From assembly GCA_004294135.1 (NCBI GenBank), contig RDZY01000012.1, positions 37,267 through 101,266 of the forward strand: a stretch of DNA of 64,000 nt, in the 5' to 3' direction. Position 1 is the stretch's first letter. Every line of letters begins with the position of its first letter. The notes beneath the pieces are model-generated. The model did no database searches and was not told the DNA's origin. It saw only the letters and a program-made list of their open reading frames with translations. The position numbers and the translations under genes are program-made. Source of the DNA: Sphingobacteriia bacterium (GTDB lineage: Bacteria > Bacteroidota > Bacteroidia > Chitinophagales > Chitinophagaceae). Below are positions 16,447 to 25,335 of this stretch, piece by piece.

Positions 16447-17685
16447 ATGAAAAAAAACATTGCGTTATATTTTTTCATCAGCGTTCTCTTGGGCCTTTGG
16501 GCTTGTAAGAAAGAGGCTGGTATTTCTGTAACTGATCTGATACAGATAGATTCTGCAACATTGAGAAATGGGGTAATTATCACCGTTTTAAGAGATACTA
16601 CCACAGTTAGTCTCGGTAATGTGCAAGCAAAATTTAGTCAAACAAGTACTTGCTTTCCAGGCAAAGAAATATTTAGTTTTACAGCTTCGGGTGTAAACCT
16701 TCCTAGTGGTGGTTATTACCATTGGAGTTTTGGAGATGGTAATATTGCGGATGGAAGTATGGTGACTTATTCTTACCAAGCACCGGGATCTTTTGTGGTT
16801 ACACTGGAAGTTATGTTGAATACCAATAATACACTTGCAAAAATGGTTTTTCCGATTAAAGCAAAGGGTCAACAAACAAAGCCTGAAGCTTCATTTTCTT
16901 TCAAGAGTGATTTCCCCAACAACCTTAACTACATTACTTTTAACAGCAGTTCTTCGGTAAATCATAGTGATATTATTCAATACAAATATGAGTGGGGTGA
17001 TGGAAGTTCGCTGGTTTCTTCTATTGGTTTGATAAGACACGAATTTCCTAAGAAAATAAATGATACTACTTATCCTGTAAAACTTACCATCACTACCAAT
17101 ACTGGTTGCAGTGATGATACAACCATGCCAGTGTTGATTCCTGGCACTTACAATATCAAAGGCAGTTTTAAAGCAGTTGCATTTGAAGCTTGTACCAACG
17201 AAAATTTTATATTTACTGCTGAAGCAGAGCATGTTCCAACTGGAGCAGTTTATGAATGGGATTTCTCTGATGGAAAGGGATCAAAAATTGGAAACCCTGT
17301 TCAATATAAGTATAAATATCCCAATGATTATGATGTGATGATGTCGGTTAAATTGAATGGAAGGGAAATTTATAGGACTAATAAATTGGTTCGCTCCAAG
17401 GGAGAAAATCCAAAGCCAATAGCAGCTTTTGAGGAGACGCTGGTATGGAATTATCTCAACACACAACGCTGGTCTTTCAACAGCAGATCTACCATTGCAA
17501 CCAGCACCATCGATACGTATAAATGGGATTTTGGCAACGGCAATACAAACAACGAGTTTAATAGTTTCATTGAAACCGTGTTCAATAAAGCGAGTACCTC
17601 CCAACAATTTAGAGTACAATTAATTGTAACAGGAAATGGTTGTGCAGATACAACAAGTAAGATAATCACTATACCGAAAATATAG
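16447..17685 (+). CDS. PKD-domain lipoprotein, second of a tandem pair
   Basis: A 412-residue paralogue of the preceding gene, 11 bases downstream and surely co-transcribed. The signal sequence ends in the lipobox LGLWAC (cysteine about residue 20). PKD cores are HWSFGDGN, YEWGDGSS, YEWDFSDGK and YKWDFGNGN. The block FEACTNENFIFT and the closing G-C-x-D-T motif near the C-terminus occur at matching positions in both proteins. The pair therefore arose by duplication. It converges on gltA with a single-base gap. Confidence 0.78.
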   Translation: MKKNIALYFFISVLLGLWACKKEAGISVTDLIQIDSATLRNGVIITVLRDTTTVSLGNVQAKFSQTSTCFPGKEIFSFTASGVNLPSGGYYHWSFGDGNIADGSMVTYSYQAPGSFVVTLEVMLNTNNTLAKMVFPIKAKGQQTKPEASFSFKSDFPNNLNYITFNSSSSVNHSDIIQYKYEWGDGSSLVSSIGLIRHEFPKKINDTTYPVKLTITTNTGCSDDTTMPVLIPGTYNIKGSFKAVAFEACTNENFIFTAEAEHVPTGAVYEWDFSDGKGSKIGNPVQYKYKYPNDYDVMMSVKLNGREIYRTNKLVRSKGENPKPIAAFEETLVWNYLNTQRWSFNSRSTIATSTIDTYKWDFGNGNTNNEFNSFIETVFNKASTSQQFRVQLIVTGNGCADTTSKIITIPKI

Positions 17686-17686
17686 A

Positions 17687-19012
17687 TCAAGCATCCCAAA
17701 TCTCATCCTTTCCTTCCAACCAAAGTTTTACCGATTCTGTAGTAACAGATTTCGGGCGCTCTAATGGAAAGCCCAATGCCCTATCCCAACAGAGACTAGA
17801 AAGTACTCCAAGGGCTCGACTTACCGCAAACAACACCGTATAAAATTCGTATTCTACAAAACCATAATGCACCAATAAAGCACCGCTATGCGCATCTACA
17901 TTAGGCCAAGGGTTTTTAACTTTTCCCAATGATTGTAAAATTGGGGGCACTGTTTCATAGATTTTCCAGACAGTATTTACCAACTTATCATCTGGCATAT
18001 GCTTTTTCCCAAATTCCATTTGTGCTTCAAAGCGAGGATCTGTTTTACGCAACACTGCGTGACCGTAACCAGGCACAACTTTTCCAGACGACAAAGTTTC
18101 TTGAACGTATTGTGCAATTTGATCATTGGATGGATCATCGGTTCCTAATTTCTCTTGCATTTCATAAATCCATTTAATCACTTCTTGATTGGCAAGCCCA
18201 TGCAAAGGACCAGCTAATCCATTCATTCCAGCAGCATAACTTAAGAAAGGATCACTTAAAGCGGAACCTACCAAATGCGTAGTATGAGCAGATACATTCC
18301 CACCTTCATGGTCTGCGTGTATGGTCATGTACAAGCGCATAAGCTCCATAAAGCTCTCATCATCATAGCCCATCATATGTGCAAAATTCCCAGCCCAATC
18401 CAATAGACCATTCGGCTGGATATGTTCGTTATTTTTGTATTTTCTACGATAAATATAAGCTGCTATCCGAGGAAGACGAGCTATCAAATCCATTGAATCA
18501 TCATATATAGTGCTCCAATACTCCTTCTTACTCACCCCTTTTGAATAAGCTTTCGCAAAATTACTCTCGGTCTGCAATGCCATTACCCCTACCACAAACA
18601 TCGTCATGGGATGTGTAGTAAGTGGAAGTGCGTCAATAGTAGCAAATACATGGTTGGGTACATGACTTCTTCGCTGCCAAACACTAGTGATATGATTTAC
18701 CTCCTCATCAGTAGGCAGTTCACCTACCAACATTAAATGAAATAGTCCCTCGGGAAGTGGCTCCCCGCCGACTTGAGCTTTGGGTAGTTTTCTTTGCAAT
18801 TCAGGAATAGAATACCCGCGAAACCGAATACCCTCCTGTGCATCGAGGAGACTGGTTTCAGTTACAAGTCCCGTTATACCACGCATACCCTGATACACTT
18901 GAGACAGTGTTACTTCCCCAATTTTTTTATTCCCATGCTGTTTAAGCATTTCTTTGATTTCAATATTCGAAGCATCAGTTTTAGCCTTGAACCTGTCTTT
19001 AATAATTCCCAT
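17687..19012 (-). CDS. gltA: Citrate synthase, eukaryotic (mitochondrial) type
   Basis: A 441-residue enzyme that condenses acetyl-CoA with oxaloacetate to citrate, the entry step of the TCA cycle. The catalytic triad is visible: His271 in PLHGLANQE, His318 in PGYGHAVLRKTDPRF, and Asp373 in NVDAHSGALL. The sequence around these residues and the overall length match the dimeric mitochondrial type rather than the hexameric E. coli type. A 127-base gap separates it from the LptF/LptG gene; it contains TATCTTTA, one mismatch from the promoter box, so gltA is probably transcribed separately. The assignment is firm. Confidence 0.95.
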   Translation of the reverse strand: MGIIKDRFKAKTDASNIEIKEMLKQHGNKKIGEVTLSQVYQGMRGITGLVTETSLLDAQEGIRFRGYSIPELQRKLPKAQVGGEPLPEGLFHLMLVGELPTDEEVNHITSVWQRRSHVPNHVFATIDALPLTTHPMTMFVVGVMALQTESNFAKAYSKGVSKKEYWSTIYDDSMDLIARLPRIAAYIYRRKYKNNEHIQPNGLLDWAGNFAHMMGYDDESFMELMRLYMTIHADHEGGNVSAHTTHLVGSALSDPFLSYAAGMNGLAGPLHGLANQEVIKWIYEMQEKLGTDDPSNDQIAQYVQETLSSGKVVPGYGHAVLRKTDPRFEAQMEFGKKHMPDDKLVNTVWKIYETVPPILQSLGKVKNPWPNVDAHSGALLVHYGFVEYEFYTVLFAVSRALGVLSSLCWDRALGFPLERPKSVTTESVKLWLEGKDEIWDA

Positions 19013-19139
19013 GAAATTAATATTTAATATTGGGTGTAAAGTAAATCTACTGAAGCAGCTTATTCTATTTCAGGTGTTAAAGATAATCTAAGTTCTATCT
19101 ATAACAAAATTCGAGCCATTCTGTTGTTAGAAATTCGTT

Positions 19140-20231
19140 TTATTTAGGTGCTTTTCTATATAAGTACCCTATTACTAATATAAAAATAAAATTAGGGATC
19201 CAAGTGGCTAATATTGGGGGAAGATTTCCTTTGGTAGAGAAAATAGTAGAAAACCGATCGGTAATTATAAAAATTGCAGCAATTACAAAACCAATTGCCA
19301 AGTGCACCCCGCTTCCACCCCTCACTTTCCTACCAGCAATAATGGCTCCAATAATGGTGAGCAGCATCACTGTAGCACAAGTTGCGTCTCTTCTATAACG
19401 TTCTACTTTAAGTCCATTTAAGCCTTCTGAACCCCTAAGTTCTTCCAATTCAATAAATCGTTTTAGTTCAGGGGTTGTTAATTTATCCTTGGTATACTTG
19501 TCTTTGGTTAAATCGTACGGTTTGAAGTTAAAATTCATTTGCTTGGTAAATTCAAGCACAACCGATTCGCGCATTGGATACAGTTTTCTTTCAAGTACCA
19601 GATCCAATCTCCACTTTTTGGTGGCTGTATCCCAAATAATGGTTTCTGCTCGGAGGTTTTCAGTCACCTTATTTTGCTTAACTGTATACAAAAAAACAGG
19701 ACCTCCGCGCTTGGTAACGGTATCATAAAAGTGAATGCCCGCATACGTGAATGAATCAATGCGTAGGTAGATATTACTGGACTTACCAAGAAGGGAATTA
19801 TAGCTTGAATTGGCATCAATATATTTTGCTTCAAAATTACCCCGTACAACATTGGCATTGGGAACCACATATTGGTTGGCAAACCACAATAGTATGGCTA
19901 AGAAAATACCACCAACCCAATAGGGTCTTAACCACCTGGCATAACTGGTTCCACCAGCAAGTATGGCAATAATTTCACTGTTGCCCGCCATTTTAGAGGT
20001 AAAAAAGATGACCGCAATAAAAACAAATAAAGGGAATAATAAGGCAATTATATGCGGCACGAATCCAGCATAATAATCAAATACTATAGCGCGAAAACCC
20101 AGTCCCGATTTTACAAAATCATCCGTTTTCTCACTTATATCTACTACAATTGCAATCACTGCAAATAAAAAAATAGCAAAGAAAAAAGTAGTAAGAAATT
20201 TACGTAGTATATACCAATCCAGTTTTCGCAT
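19140..20231 (-). CDS. LptF/LptG-family lipopolysaccharide export permease
   Basis: A permease of about 363 residues of the YjgP/YjgQ family. With LptB it powers extraction of lipopolysaccharide from the inner membrane and its passage to LptC/LptA. Three N-terminal helices (with AVIAIVVDISEKTDDFVKSG) are followed by a periplasmic jelly-roll domain (about residues 140-270) and three C-terminal helices. The frame stays open 27 codons further upstream, but that extension spans a perfect hairpin with a U tract and an exact -7 box, so I chose the ATG giving MRKLDWYILRKF, which also matches relatives. Whether it is LptF or LptG cannot be decided. Confidence 0.87.
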   Translation of the reverse strand: MRKLDWYILRKFLTTFFFAIFLFAVIAIVVDISEKTDDFVKSGLGFRAIVFDYYAGFVPHIIALLFPLFVFIAVIFFTSKMAGNSEIIAILAGGTSYARWLRPYWVGGIFLAILLWFANQYVVPNANVVRGNFEAKYIDANSSYNSLLGKSSNIYLRIDSFTYAGIHFYDTVTKRGGPVFLYTVKQNKVTENLRAETIIWDTATKKWRLDLVLERKLYPMRESVVLEFTKQMNFNFKPYDLTKDKYTKDKLTTPELKRFIELEELRGSEGLNGLKVERYRRDATCATVMLLTIIGAIIAGRKVRGGSGVHLAIGFVIAAIFIITDRFSTIFSTKGNLPPILATWIPNFIFILVIGYLYRKAPK

Positions 20232-20236
20232 CAACT

Positions 20237-20244
20237 CAAAGATA
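20237..20244 (-). promoter_or_regulatory. -7 promoter box (TATCTTTG) of the LptF/LptG gene
   Basis: An exact TAnnTTTG match on the minus strand, ending five bases before the chosen ATG, so the mRNA would be leaderless or nearly so. It directly follows the U tract of the hairpin at 20253-20274. Confidence 0.5.
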
Positions 20245-20245
20245 G

Positions 20246-20274
20246 AAAAAAATACATCCATAGAAATGGATGTA
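20246..20274 (-). terminator. Perfect hairpin with U tract just upstream of the LptF/LptG gene
   Basis: Arms TACATCCAT and ATGGATGTA pair over nine bases around a four-base loop, followed on the minus strand by seven consecutive T. It lies 22 bases before the LptF/LptG start and 163 bases after the tgt stop. It can stop read-through from tgt, or act as an attenuator. Confidence 0.65.
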
Positions 20275-20368
20275 CGATTTTGGACTTCAGTAGGTAACGG
20301 ATCAATAAGCATTGCTAAAATAGCATCTACCTAATTATTAGCCTTAATTTAATTTCGAAAGTGTATAA

Positions 20369-20412
20369 AAATAATGCACCCTCGCACTTATCCCCAACTT
20401 GGGGCATTATTT
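20369..20412 (-). terminator. Structured hairpin after tgt
   Basis: Outer arms AAATAATGC and GCATTATTT pair over nine bases; the 26-base interior holds a small CCCC-AAGTT-GGGG stem. On the minus strand it ends in TTTTTATA. It starts 24 bases after the tgt stop and is the likely primary terminator of tgt. Confidence 0.45.
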
Positions 20413-20436
20413 AATTAATGAAAAATAGGCAACTAA

Positions 20437-21576
20437 CTATAACTTATGCTCTATTATTTTTAGCATTTGAGACTTCCAACTGCTATATGTACCATCCATA
20501 ATATGGCGTCGCGCTTCTTTCACCAGCCATAAATAGAAGGATAAATTATGTATACTTGCCAGTTCCAATGCCAGAATTTCTCCTGCCACAAATAGATGGC
20601 GTAAATATGCTTTTGAATAATACTGGCTCATTTCTACAGGCAAGCCCGGATCAATACAAGAAAAATCCTTTGCCCATTTTTTATTCCGGATATTGATAAC
20701 ACCTTGTGTAGTAAATAACATCCCATTTCGGCCATTACGAGTTGGCATTACACAGTCAAACATATCAATACCCAAATCAATACATTCAAGCAAGTTCCAG
20801 GGCGTTCCTACCCCCATTAAATAGCGTGGCTTATTGATAGGTAAATTCTCTGCACATAAAGCAGTAAACTCATACATCATATCTGCTGGCTCTCCCACAC
20901 TTAACCCCCCAATGGCATTCCCTACTGCATTTTTGCTGGCTATATATTCACATGATGCTTTGCGCAAATCTTTATATGTACTGCCTTGTACAATTGGGAA
21001 TAAATTTTGTGTATACCCATATTTATCGGGTGTTTCATGTAAGCGAGTAAAACATCTATCCAGCCAACGGTGGGTTAGGTCCATACTTTTTTTAGCATAA
21101 GCATATTCACTCGGATAAGGTGGACACTCATCAAAAGCCATGATGATATCCGCACCAATACTACGTTGAATATCCATTACATATTCTGGGGAAAACAAGT
21201 GCTTACTCCCATCAATATGCGATTGAAATACTACGCCCTCTTCTTTTATTTTTCTATTAGAAGCCAGAGAAAATACTTGGTATCCTCCGCTATCTGTAAG
21301 GATGGGCAGATCCCATCCATTGAATTTGTGTAATCCCCCAGCAGCTTCCAGCACTTCTGTTCCAGGGCGCAAGTATAAATGATAGGTATTACCTAAAATA
21401 ATTTGAGCCTGAACATCCAACTTAAGTTGTTGTTGCGAAACTGCTTTTACACTACCTACTGTACCAACGGGCATAAAAATAGGGGTTTCTATTATCCCAT
21501 GATCCGTAGTAATGGTGCCTGCTCTTGCTGCGGTACCATTTGTTGTTTTTTTCAACACAAAAGAAAGATCAGCCAT
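20437..21576 (-). CDS. tgt: tRNA-guanine transglycosylase
   Basis: A 379-residue TIM-barrel enzyme that swaps guanine 34 of His, Asp, Asn and Tyr tRNAs for a queuosine precursor. The general-base aspartate is Asp95 in LTDSGGYQVFSL, and the nucleophile is Asp274 in MFDCVMPTRNGRNG. The substrate loop GGLSVGEP is present. Unusually, the zinc-site cysteines of the textbook C-x-C-x2-C motif are absent: the aligned stretch is GLPVEMSQYYSKAYLRHL (311-328), though the fourth ligand His343 (IHNL) remains. I recall similar sequences in other Bacteroidota. An exact -7 box lies four bases before the ATG. It diverges from the glycosyltransferase at 21648. Confidence 0.93.
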   Translation of the reverse strand: MADLSFVLKKTTNGTAARAGTITTDHGIIETPIFMPVGTVGSVKAVSQQQLKLDVQAQIILGNTYHLYLRPGTEVLEAAGGLHKFNGWDLPILTDSGGYQVFSLASNRKIKEEGVVFQSHIDGSKHLFSPEYVMDIQRSIGADIIMAFDECPPYPSEYAYAKKSMDLTHRWLDRCFTRLHETPDKYGYTQNLFPIVQGSTYKDLRKASCEYIASKNAVGNAIGGLSVGEPADMMYEFTALCAENLPINKPRYLMGVGTPWNLLECIDLGIDMFDCVMPTRNGRNGMLFTTQGVINIRNKKWAKDFSCIDPGLPVEMSQYYSKAYLRHLFVAGEILALELASIHNLSFYLWLVKEARRHIMDGTYSSWKSQMLKIIEHKL

Positions 21577-21580
21577 AACG

Positions 21581-21588
21581 CAAAAGTA
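21581..21588 (-). promoter_or_regulatory. -7 promoter box (TACTTTTG) of tgt
   Basis: An exact TAnnTTTG match on the minus strand, ending four bases (CGTT) before the tgt ATG. It predicts a leaderless mRNA. The divergent glycosyltransferase has the same arrangement 48 bases away. Confidence 0.6.
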
Positions 21589-21635
21589 AGGATTAGGTGA
21601 TATACCTTAAAGCATCTTCCTTCAATCAAACCCCT

Positions 21636-21643
21636 TATTTTTG
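21636..21643 (+). promoter_or_regulatory. -7 promoter box (TATTTTTG) of the glycosyltransferase gene
   Basis: An exact TAnnTTTG match ending four bases (TGGG) before the ATG at 21648. It decides the start: the in-frame GTG 17 codons upstream would lie before the predicted transcription start. Confidence 0.58.
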
Positions 21644-21647
21644 TGGG

Positions 21648-22772
21648 ATGATCATTTCACCTATTGTTTGGATAATCTGTTTCGGGCTTTTTTGTACCGT
21701 TATTGTATTCCAGTTATTCTATTATCTCTATTTTTTTAGAAGGCTGGCCATATACCAACAAGTTTCTAAAGAGGAATCTGTTCAGCATCCAGTATCTGTG
21801 GTTATTTGCGCAAGAGATGAAGCTCATAATCTGGTAAAAAATTTACCCGGTATTTTGGTACAGGATTATCCGACTACGCATGAAGTAGTATTGGTAAACG
21901 ACAACTCAAGCGATGAAAGCAAATATGTGATTGATGAATTCAAGCGTTCTTTTAAGAACCTGAATATGGTAGAACTTACTCAAGAAGCTAAAATGATTAC
22001 TGGGAAAAAATTTCCATTATCCATGGGCATTAAAAGTTCCAAATATGAAATTGTATTACTCACCGATGCCGATTGCGTTCCTGCTTCCGAACACTGGATC
22101 AGCAAAATGCAGAATGCTTATCAGGATGATACAGAGATTGTTTTAGGGTATGGTGCTTACCATAAAAAGAAGGGCATTTTGAATAAATTAATCAGATTCG
22201 AAACCTTTCATACTGCGCTTCAATATCTCTCTTATGCACTGGCAGGTATGCCATATATGGGTGTAGGAAGAAATTTAAGTTATAAGAAAAATTTATTCTT
22301 TAAGAATAAAGGCTTTTCATCTATCAACCAAATTCCAAGTGGTGATGACGACTTATTCATTAACCAAGTAGCTACCAATACCAATACTGCTATTGAAATT
22401 GATCCAGATACATTTACCCTCAGTGAACCAAAAGCAAGTTGGAACGATTGGATGGCACAAAAATATAGGCACTATTCTACTGGAAAATATTATAAGTCCA
22501 TTCATAAATTTTTATTAGGCGGATATTCATTTTCACTTTTCTTAGTCTATCCCCTTTTTATTTTATCCATGCTATTTTTTAACTGGCAATTGGCCATCCT
22601 ATTCTTCTCAATTCGCTTTATTGTACAGGCATGGACCTATTTTAAAGTCATGAAAAAACTGGGCGAAAGTGACCTCTTCCCTTGGTTTTTATTATTGGAT
22701 ATTTGGATGTTTTTTTACTATTTATTTACTATACCCGCAATATGGAAAGCTCCCCGCAAAAACTGGAATTAA
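21648..22772 (+). CDS. Membrane-bound family 2 glycosyltransferase
   Basis: A 374-residue processive-type GT2. An N-terminal helix (about residues 5-30) is followed by the GT-A domain with VSVVICARDEAHNL, LVNDNSSDES, the metal site TDADC (about 138-142), the acceptor-site GDDDLF and a QKYRH motif (a variant of QxxRW). Two to three C-terminal helices follow (about 285-365). The architecture resembles polysaccharide synthases. The product is unknown. The 3' end overlaps the start of rsmG by 31 bases in another frame, so they are co-transcribed. Confidence 0.86.
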   Translation: MIISPIVWIICFGLFCTVIVFQLFYYLYFFRRLAIYQQVSKEESVQHPVSVVICARDEAHNLVKNLPGILVQDYPTTHEVVLVNDNSSDESKYVIDEFKRSFKNLNMVELTQEAKMITGKKFPLSMGIKSSKYEIVLLTDADCVPASEHWISKMQNAYQDDTEIVLGYGAYHKKKGILNKLIRFETFHTALQYLSYALAGMPYMGVGRNLSYKKNLFFKNKGFSSINQIPSGDDDLFINQVATNTNTAIEIDPDTFTLSEPKASWNDWMAQKYRHYSTGKYYKSIHKFLLGGYSFSLFLVYPLFILSMLFFNWQLAILFFSIRFIVQAWTYFKVMKKLGESDLFPWFLLLDIWMFFYYLFTIPAIWKAPRKNWN

Positions 22773-23401
22773 TTGTTAAATACTTTGCTGACTTCTCAGA
22801 GCTACAATTAAAGCAGCTTGCATTACTAGATCCACTCTATACAGAATGGAATGCAAAAATTAATGTGATCTCTCGAAAAGATATAGATGCTATTTATCTA
22901 CACCATATTTTACATTCCCTAAGTATTGCAGCAATTGTAGAGTTTGAAAAAGGAACCAATATCATTGATATTGGCTGTGGTGGCGGGTTTCCAGGCATTC
23001 CTCTAGCCATTTTTTTTCCAGATGTCAAATTTCATTTGGTAGACAGTATTGCCAAAAAATTAAAAGTAGTGGAAGCCGTTTGTGAAGGTGCAGGCATTCT
23101 AAATATTACCACGCAACATACCCGAGCCGAAGATATTAAAAATAGAAAATTTGACTATGCCATTTCTAGGGCTGTTGCCCCGCTTAAAGACTTGTTGAAA
23201 TGGAGTATGCCCCTATTGAAAAAACAAGCAGGGAATTCTTCTGGTCCCGATACCATTCGGAATGGGTTGATCTCTTTAAAAGGCGGTGATCTTGCACAGG
23301 AAATTTTTGAAAGTGGCGCACGTCCTAAAATGATGCCCATTCGTAAAATATTTCCAGAAGAATATTTTGAAGAAAAATACATCTTACACATAGCACGTTA
23401 A
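22742..23401 (+). CDS. rsmG: 16S rRNA (guanine527-N7)-methyltransferase
   Basis: A 219-residue Rossmann-fold methyltransferase that modifies G527 of 16S rRNA in the 530 loop, using S-adenosylmethionine. The N-terminus has the family pattern LYTEWNAKINVISRKD; the cofactor loop is IDIGCGGGFPGIPLA (75-89); the later motif DYAISRAVAPL is typical of RsmG. I chose the internal ATG (MESSPQKLEL) because the 20-residue upstream extension is hydrophobic and simply overlaps the preceding glycosyltransferase gene. Confident. Confidence 0.92.
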   Translation: MESSPQKLELIVKYFADFSELQLKQLALLDPLYTEWNAKINVISRKDIDAIYLHHILHSLSIAAIVEFEKGTNIIDIGCGGGFPGIPLAIFFPDVKFHLVDSIAKKLKVVEAVCEGAGILNITTQHTRAEDIKNRKFDYAISRAVAPLKDLLKWSMPLLKKQAGNSSGPDTIRNGLISLKGGDLAQEIFESGARPKMMPIRKIFPEEYFEEKYILHIAR

Positions 23402-23408
23402 CAACCAT

Positions 23409-25268
23409 CTAATCCGGTATAACCAATTTATTATTGGATCTATTCACGTCAGCCATCCGCATACTTGGATCTATTTCAATAGATTTAAGATCTTTAACAG
23501 CTCTCGATGTTGTAAAAATATAATCAGGGTGCGTCCATCTCCAAGCAGCATGAACTGTTAGTGGCATTGTATTTTCAGCCGGCTTCACCCCATACATCAG
23601 ATTCAAGGGAATAGTATGTAGCTCCTGTGTACCATCTTTAAAAGTAAGGAGCACATCAATTGGCATTGGCATTTTTCCAATCCGCTTTATTGTAATGCCT
23701 GTTTTGCCATCTGATATTGCAATATCTCCCACACTATAATCAATTGTTTTGGTAGTATTAATCCAATATTCTTTGTACCAATCAAGTTCCATCCCACTTT
23801 CTTTCTCCGCAACACGAATAAAATCATTCGGATTGGGATGTTTGAACTTCCACGCATGGTAATAACTGAGTAGTATTTTATCCCTAATACTGTCCCCCAC
23901 TATATAACCTAATTGTGTAATAAATACGGCACCCTTACTATATGCTGCGGTACTGTATGCATAATTGGTATTGAAATGATCTGCATGGGTACTAGCAGGT
24001 TCCTCGTATCCACTCTTTGCAAGAGAAAAATAACTTTTATAAGAAGCTTCATGCCAGAAACCAGGTTGATTTCTAAGTGATGCCATCACCCTCGTACTTG
24101 AATAATCGGTGAAACCTTCATCCATCCAAGGATATAAAGCTTCATTGGTTCCCAATATCATCTGGTACCAACTGTGCATCCACTCATGAATGGCCGTGCC
24201 AATACTGGCCGATTTAATTAGGGTAGCCATTGGATATTCCATTCCCCCATCACCACCCTGAATAAAAGTATAAGTCTTGTATGGATAAGCTCCAAACGAT
24301 TTTGATATCAAAGGATAAGCCATGGCACAGGTATCTGCCATTTTTTGCCAACGGTTTTCTAAGGAGTCCACTTGCTTGTATATAATTCTAAGTAAAGGCC
24401 CTTTTTCGGTTGTTCTGGTAATCATTTTATAGGTTGGATCTGCGGCCCACATAAAATCGTGCACATTATGAGCCTGCCATTTCCAAGTCAGCATATTCCC
24501 AGTAATAGGCCTTGGCATTACACCTGCTTGCTGATACCCAAAACCGACTTCCTGAGCATTTAACAAATCACCACCAGCTGCTACCATATAATTTTTATCG
24601 ATGGTAATATTCACCTCATAATCGCCCCAAACACCATAGAATTCCCTTGCAATATAGGGATTGGCATTCCATCCTTGGTAATCATATTCTACCATCTTAG
24701 GATACCACTGGCTCATACTGTAACGAATACCTTCCTTATTGTCTCTCCCACTCCTGCGTACTTGTAATGGAACCTGTGCCTCAAAAACAATATCAATATT
24801 GGTTTTTGATTTGGGTAAAATTGGTTTGCTCAGCACCACTTCTAAAATAGTTTCCTGTTCTTTTAATAACTGGGCTACGCCATTTATTTGAACTGATTTT
24901 ACGCGTTGGTAACCTATTTCGTTTGGAGTAAGTCTGCCAATTCTATCTTTCACACGTGCATCCCAATCGAGTCCATCATTATTCTTTTTAGGATCAGCCA
25001 ATACAGTCTTCCCCATCTCTTTACTGCGAACATCCATACTGCTATTGGGTTGAAATGCATTCCAATACAAGTGGAAGAAAATACGCTTCAAAGTGTCCGG
25101 CGATTGATTAAAATACTCCAGCTTTTCTATCCCGCTAAACCGATTGGTGAGTACATCTAATTTCACATCTATATTGTACTTTATTTTCTGTTGCCAACGA
25201 TCAGGCTGGGCTGATAGCGTTGTAATTAGCAAGCTAAGCATACAGCAGATGGTTATTATTTTCTTCAT
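23409..25268 (-). CDS. Second exported M1-family metallopeptidase
   Basis: A 619-residue gluzincin with a signal peptide (1-20, ending LSA). Zinc ligands are HEWMH (361-365) and Glu384 in WMDEGF, at the standard 18-residue spacing. The substrate motif is GGMEYP (341-346). It is a distant paralogue of the M1 gene at 9480, sharing the N-terminal beta domain and the MSQWYPKM or AQWFPRL block, but it lacks the glycine-rich tail. Convergent with rsmG across seven bases. Broad peptidase function is secure; specificity is not known. Confidence 0.9.
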   Translation of the reverse strand: MKKIITICCMLSLLITTLSAQPDRWQQKIKYNIDVKLDVLTNRFSGIEKLEYFNQSPDTLKRIFFHLYWNAFQPNSSMDVRSKEMGKTVLADPKKNNDGLDWDARVKDRIGRLTPNEIGYQRVKSVQINGVAQLLKEQETILEVVLSKPILPKSKTNIDIVFEAQVPLQVRRSGRDNKEGIRYSMSQWYPKMVEYDYQGWNANPYIAREFYGVWGDYEVNITIDKNYMVAAGGDLLNAQEVGFGYQQAGVMPRPITGNMLTWKWQAHNVHDFMWAADPTYKMITRTTEKGPLLRIIYKQVDSLENRWQKMADTCAMAYPLISKSFGAYPYKTYTFIQGGDGGMEYPMATLIKSASIGTAIHEWMHSWYQMILGTNEALYPWMDEGFTDYSSTRVMASLRNQPGFWHEASYKSYFSLAKSGYEEPASTHADHFNTNYAYSTAAYSKGAVFITQLGYIVGDSIRDKILLSYYHAWKFKHPNPNDFIRVAEKESGMELDWYKEYWINTTKTIDYSVGDIAISDGKTGITIKRIGKMPMPIDVLLTFKDGTQELHTIPLNLMYGVKPAENTMPLTVHAAWRWTHPDYIFTTSRAVKDLKSIEIDPSMRMADVNRSNNKLVIPD

Positions 25269-25335
25269 AGATTGATATTATAATTTAGAAATAATATTTT
25301 TTATACCCCGAGTAGTTGTGAAGCAGATCAACTTG

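Noticed and set aside
20232..20312. 27-codon upstream extension of the LptF/LptG permease
   Set aside because: It spans a perfect hairpin with seven T and an exact promoter box, and relatives begin at the downstream methionine.
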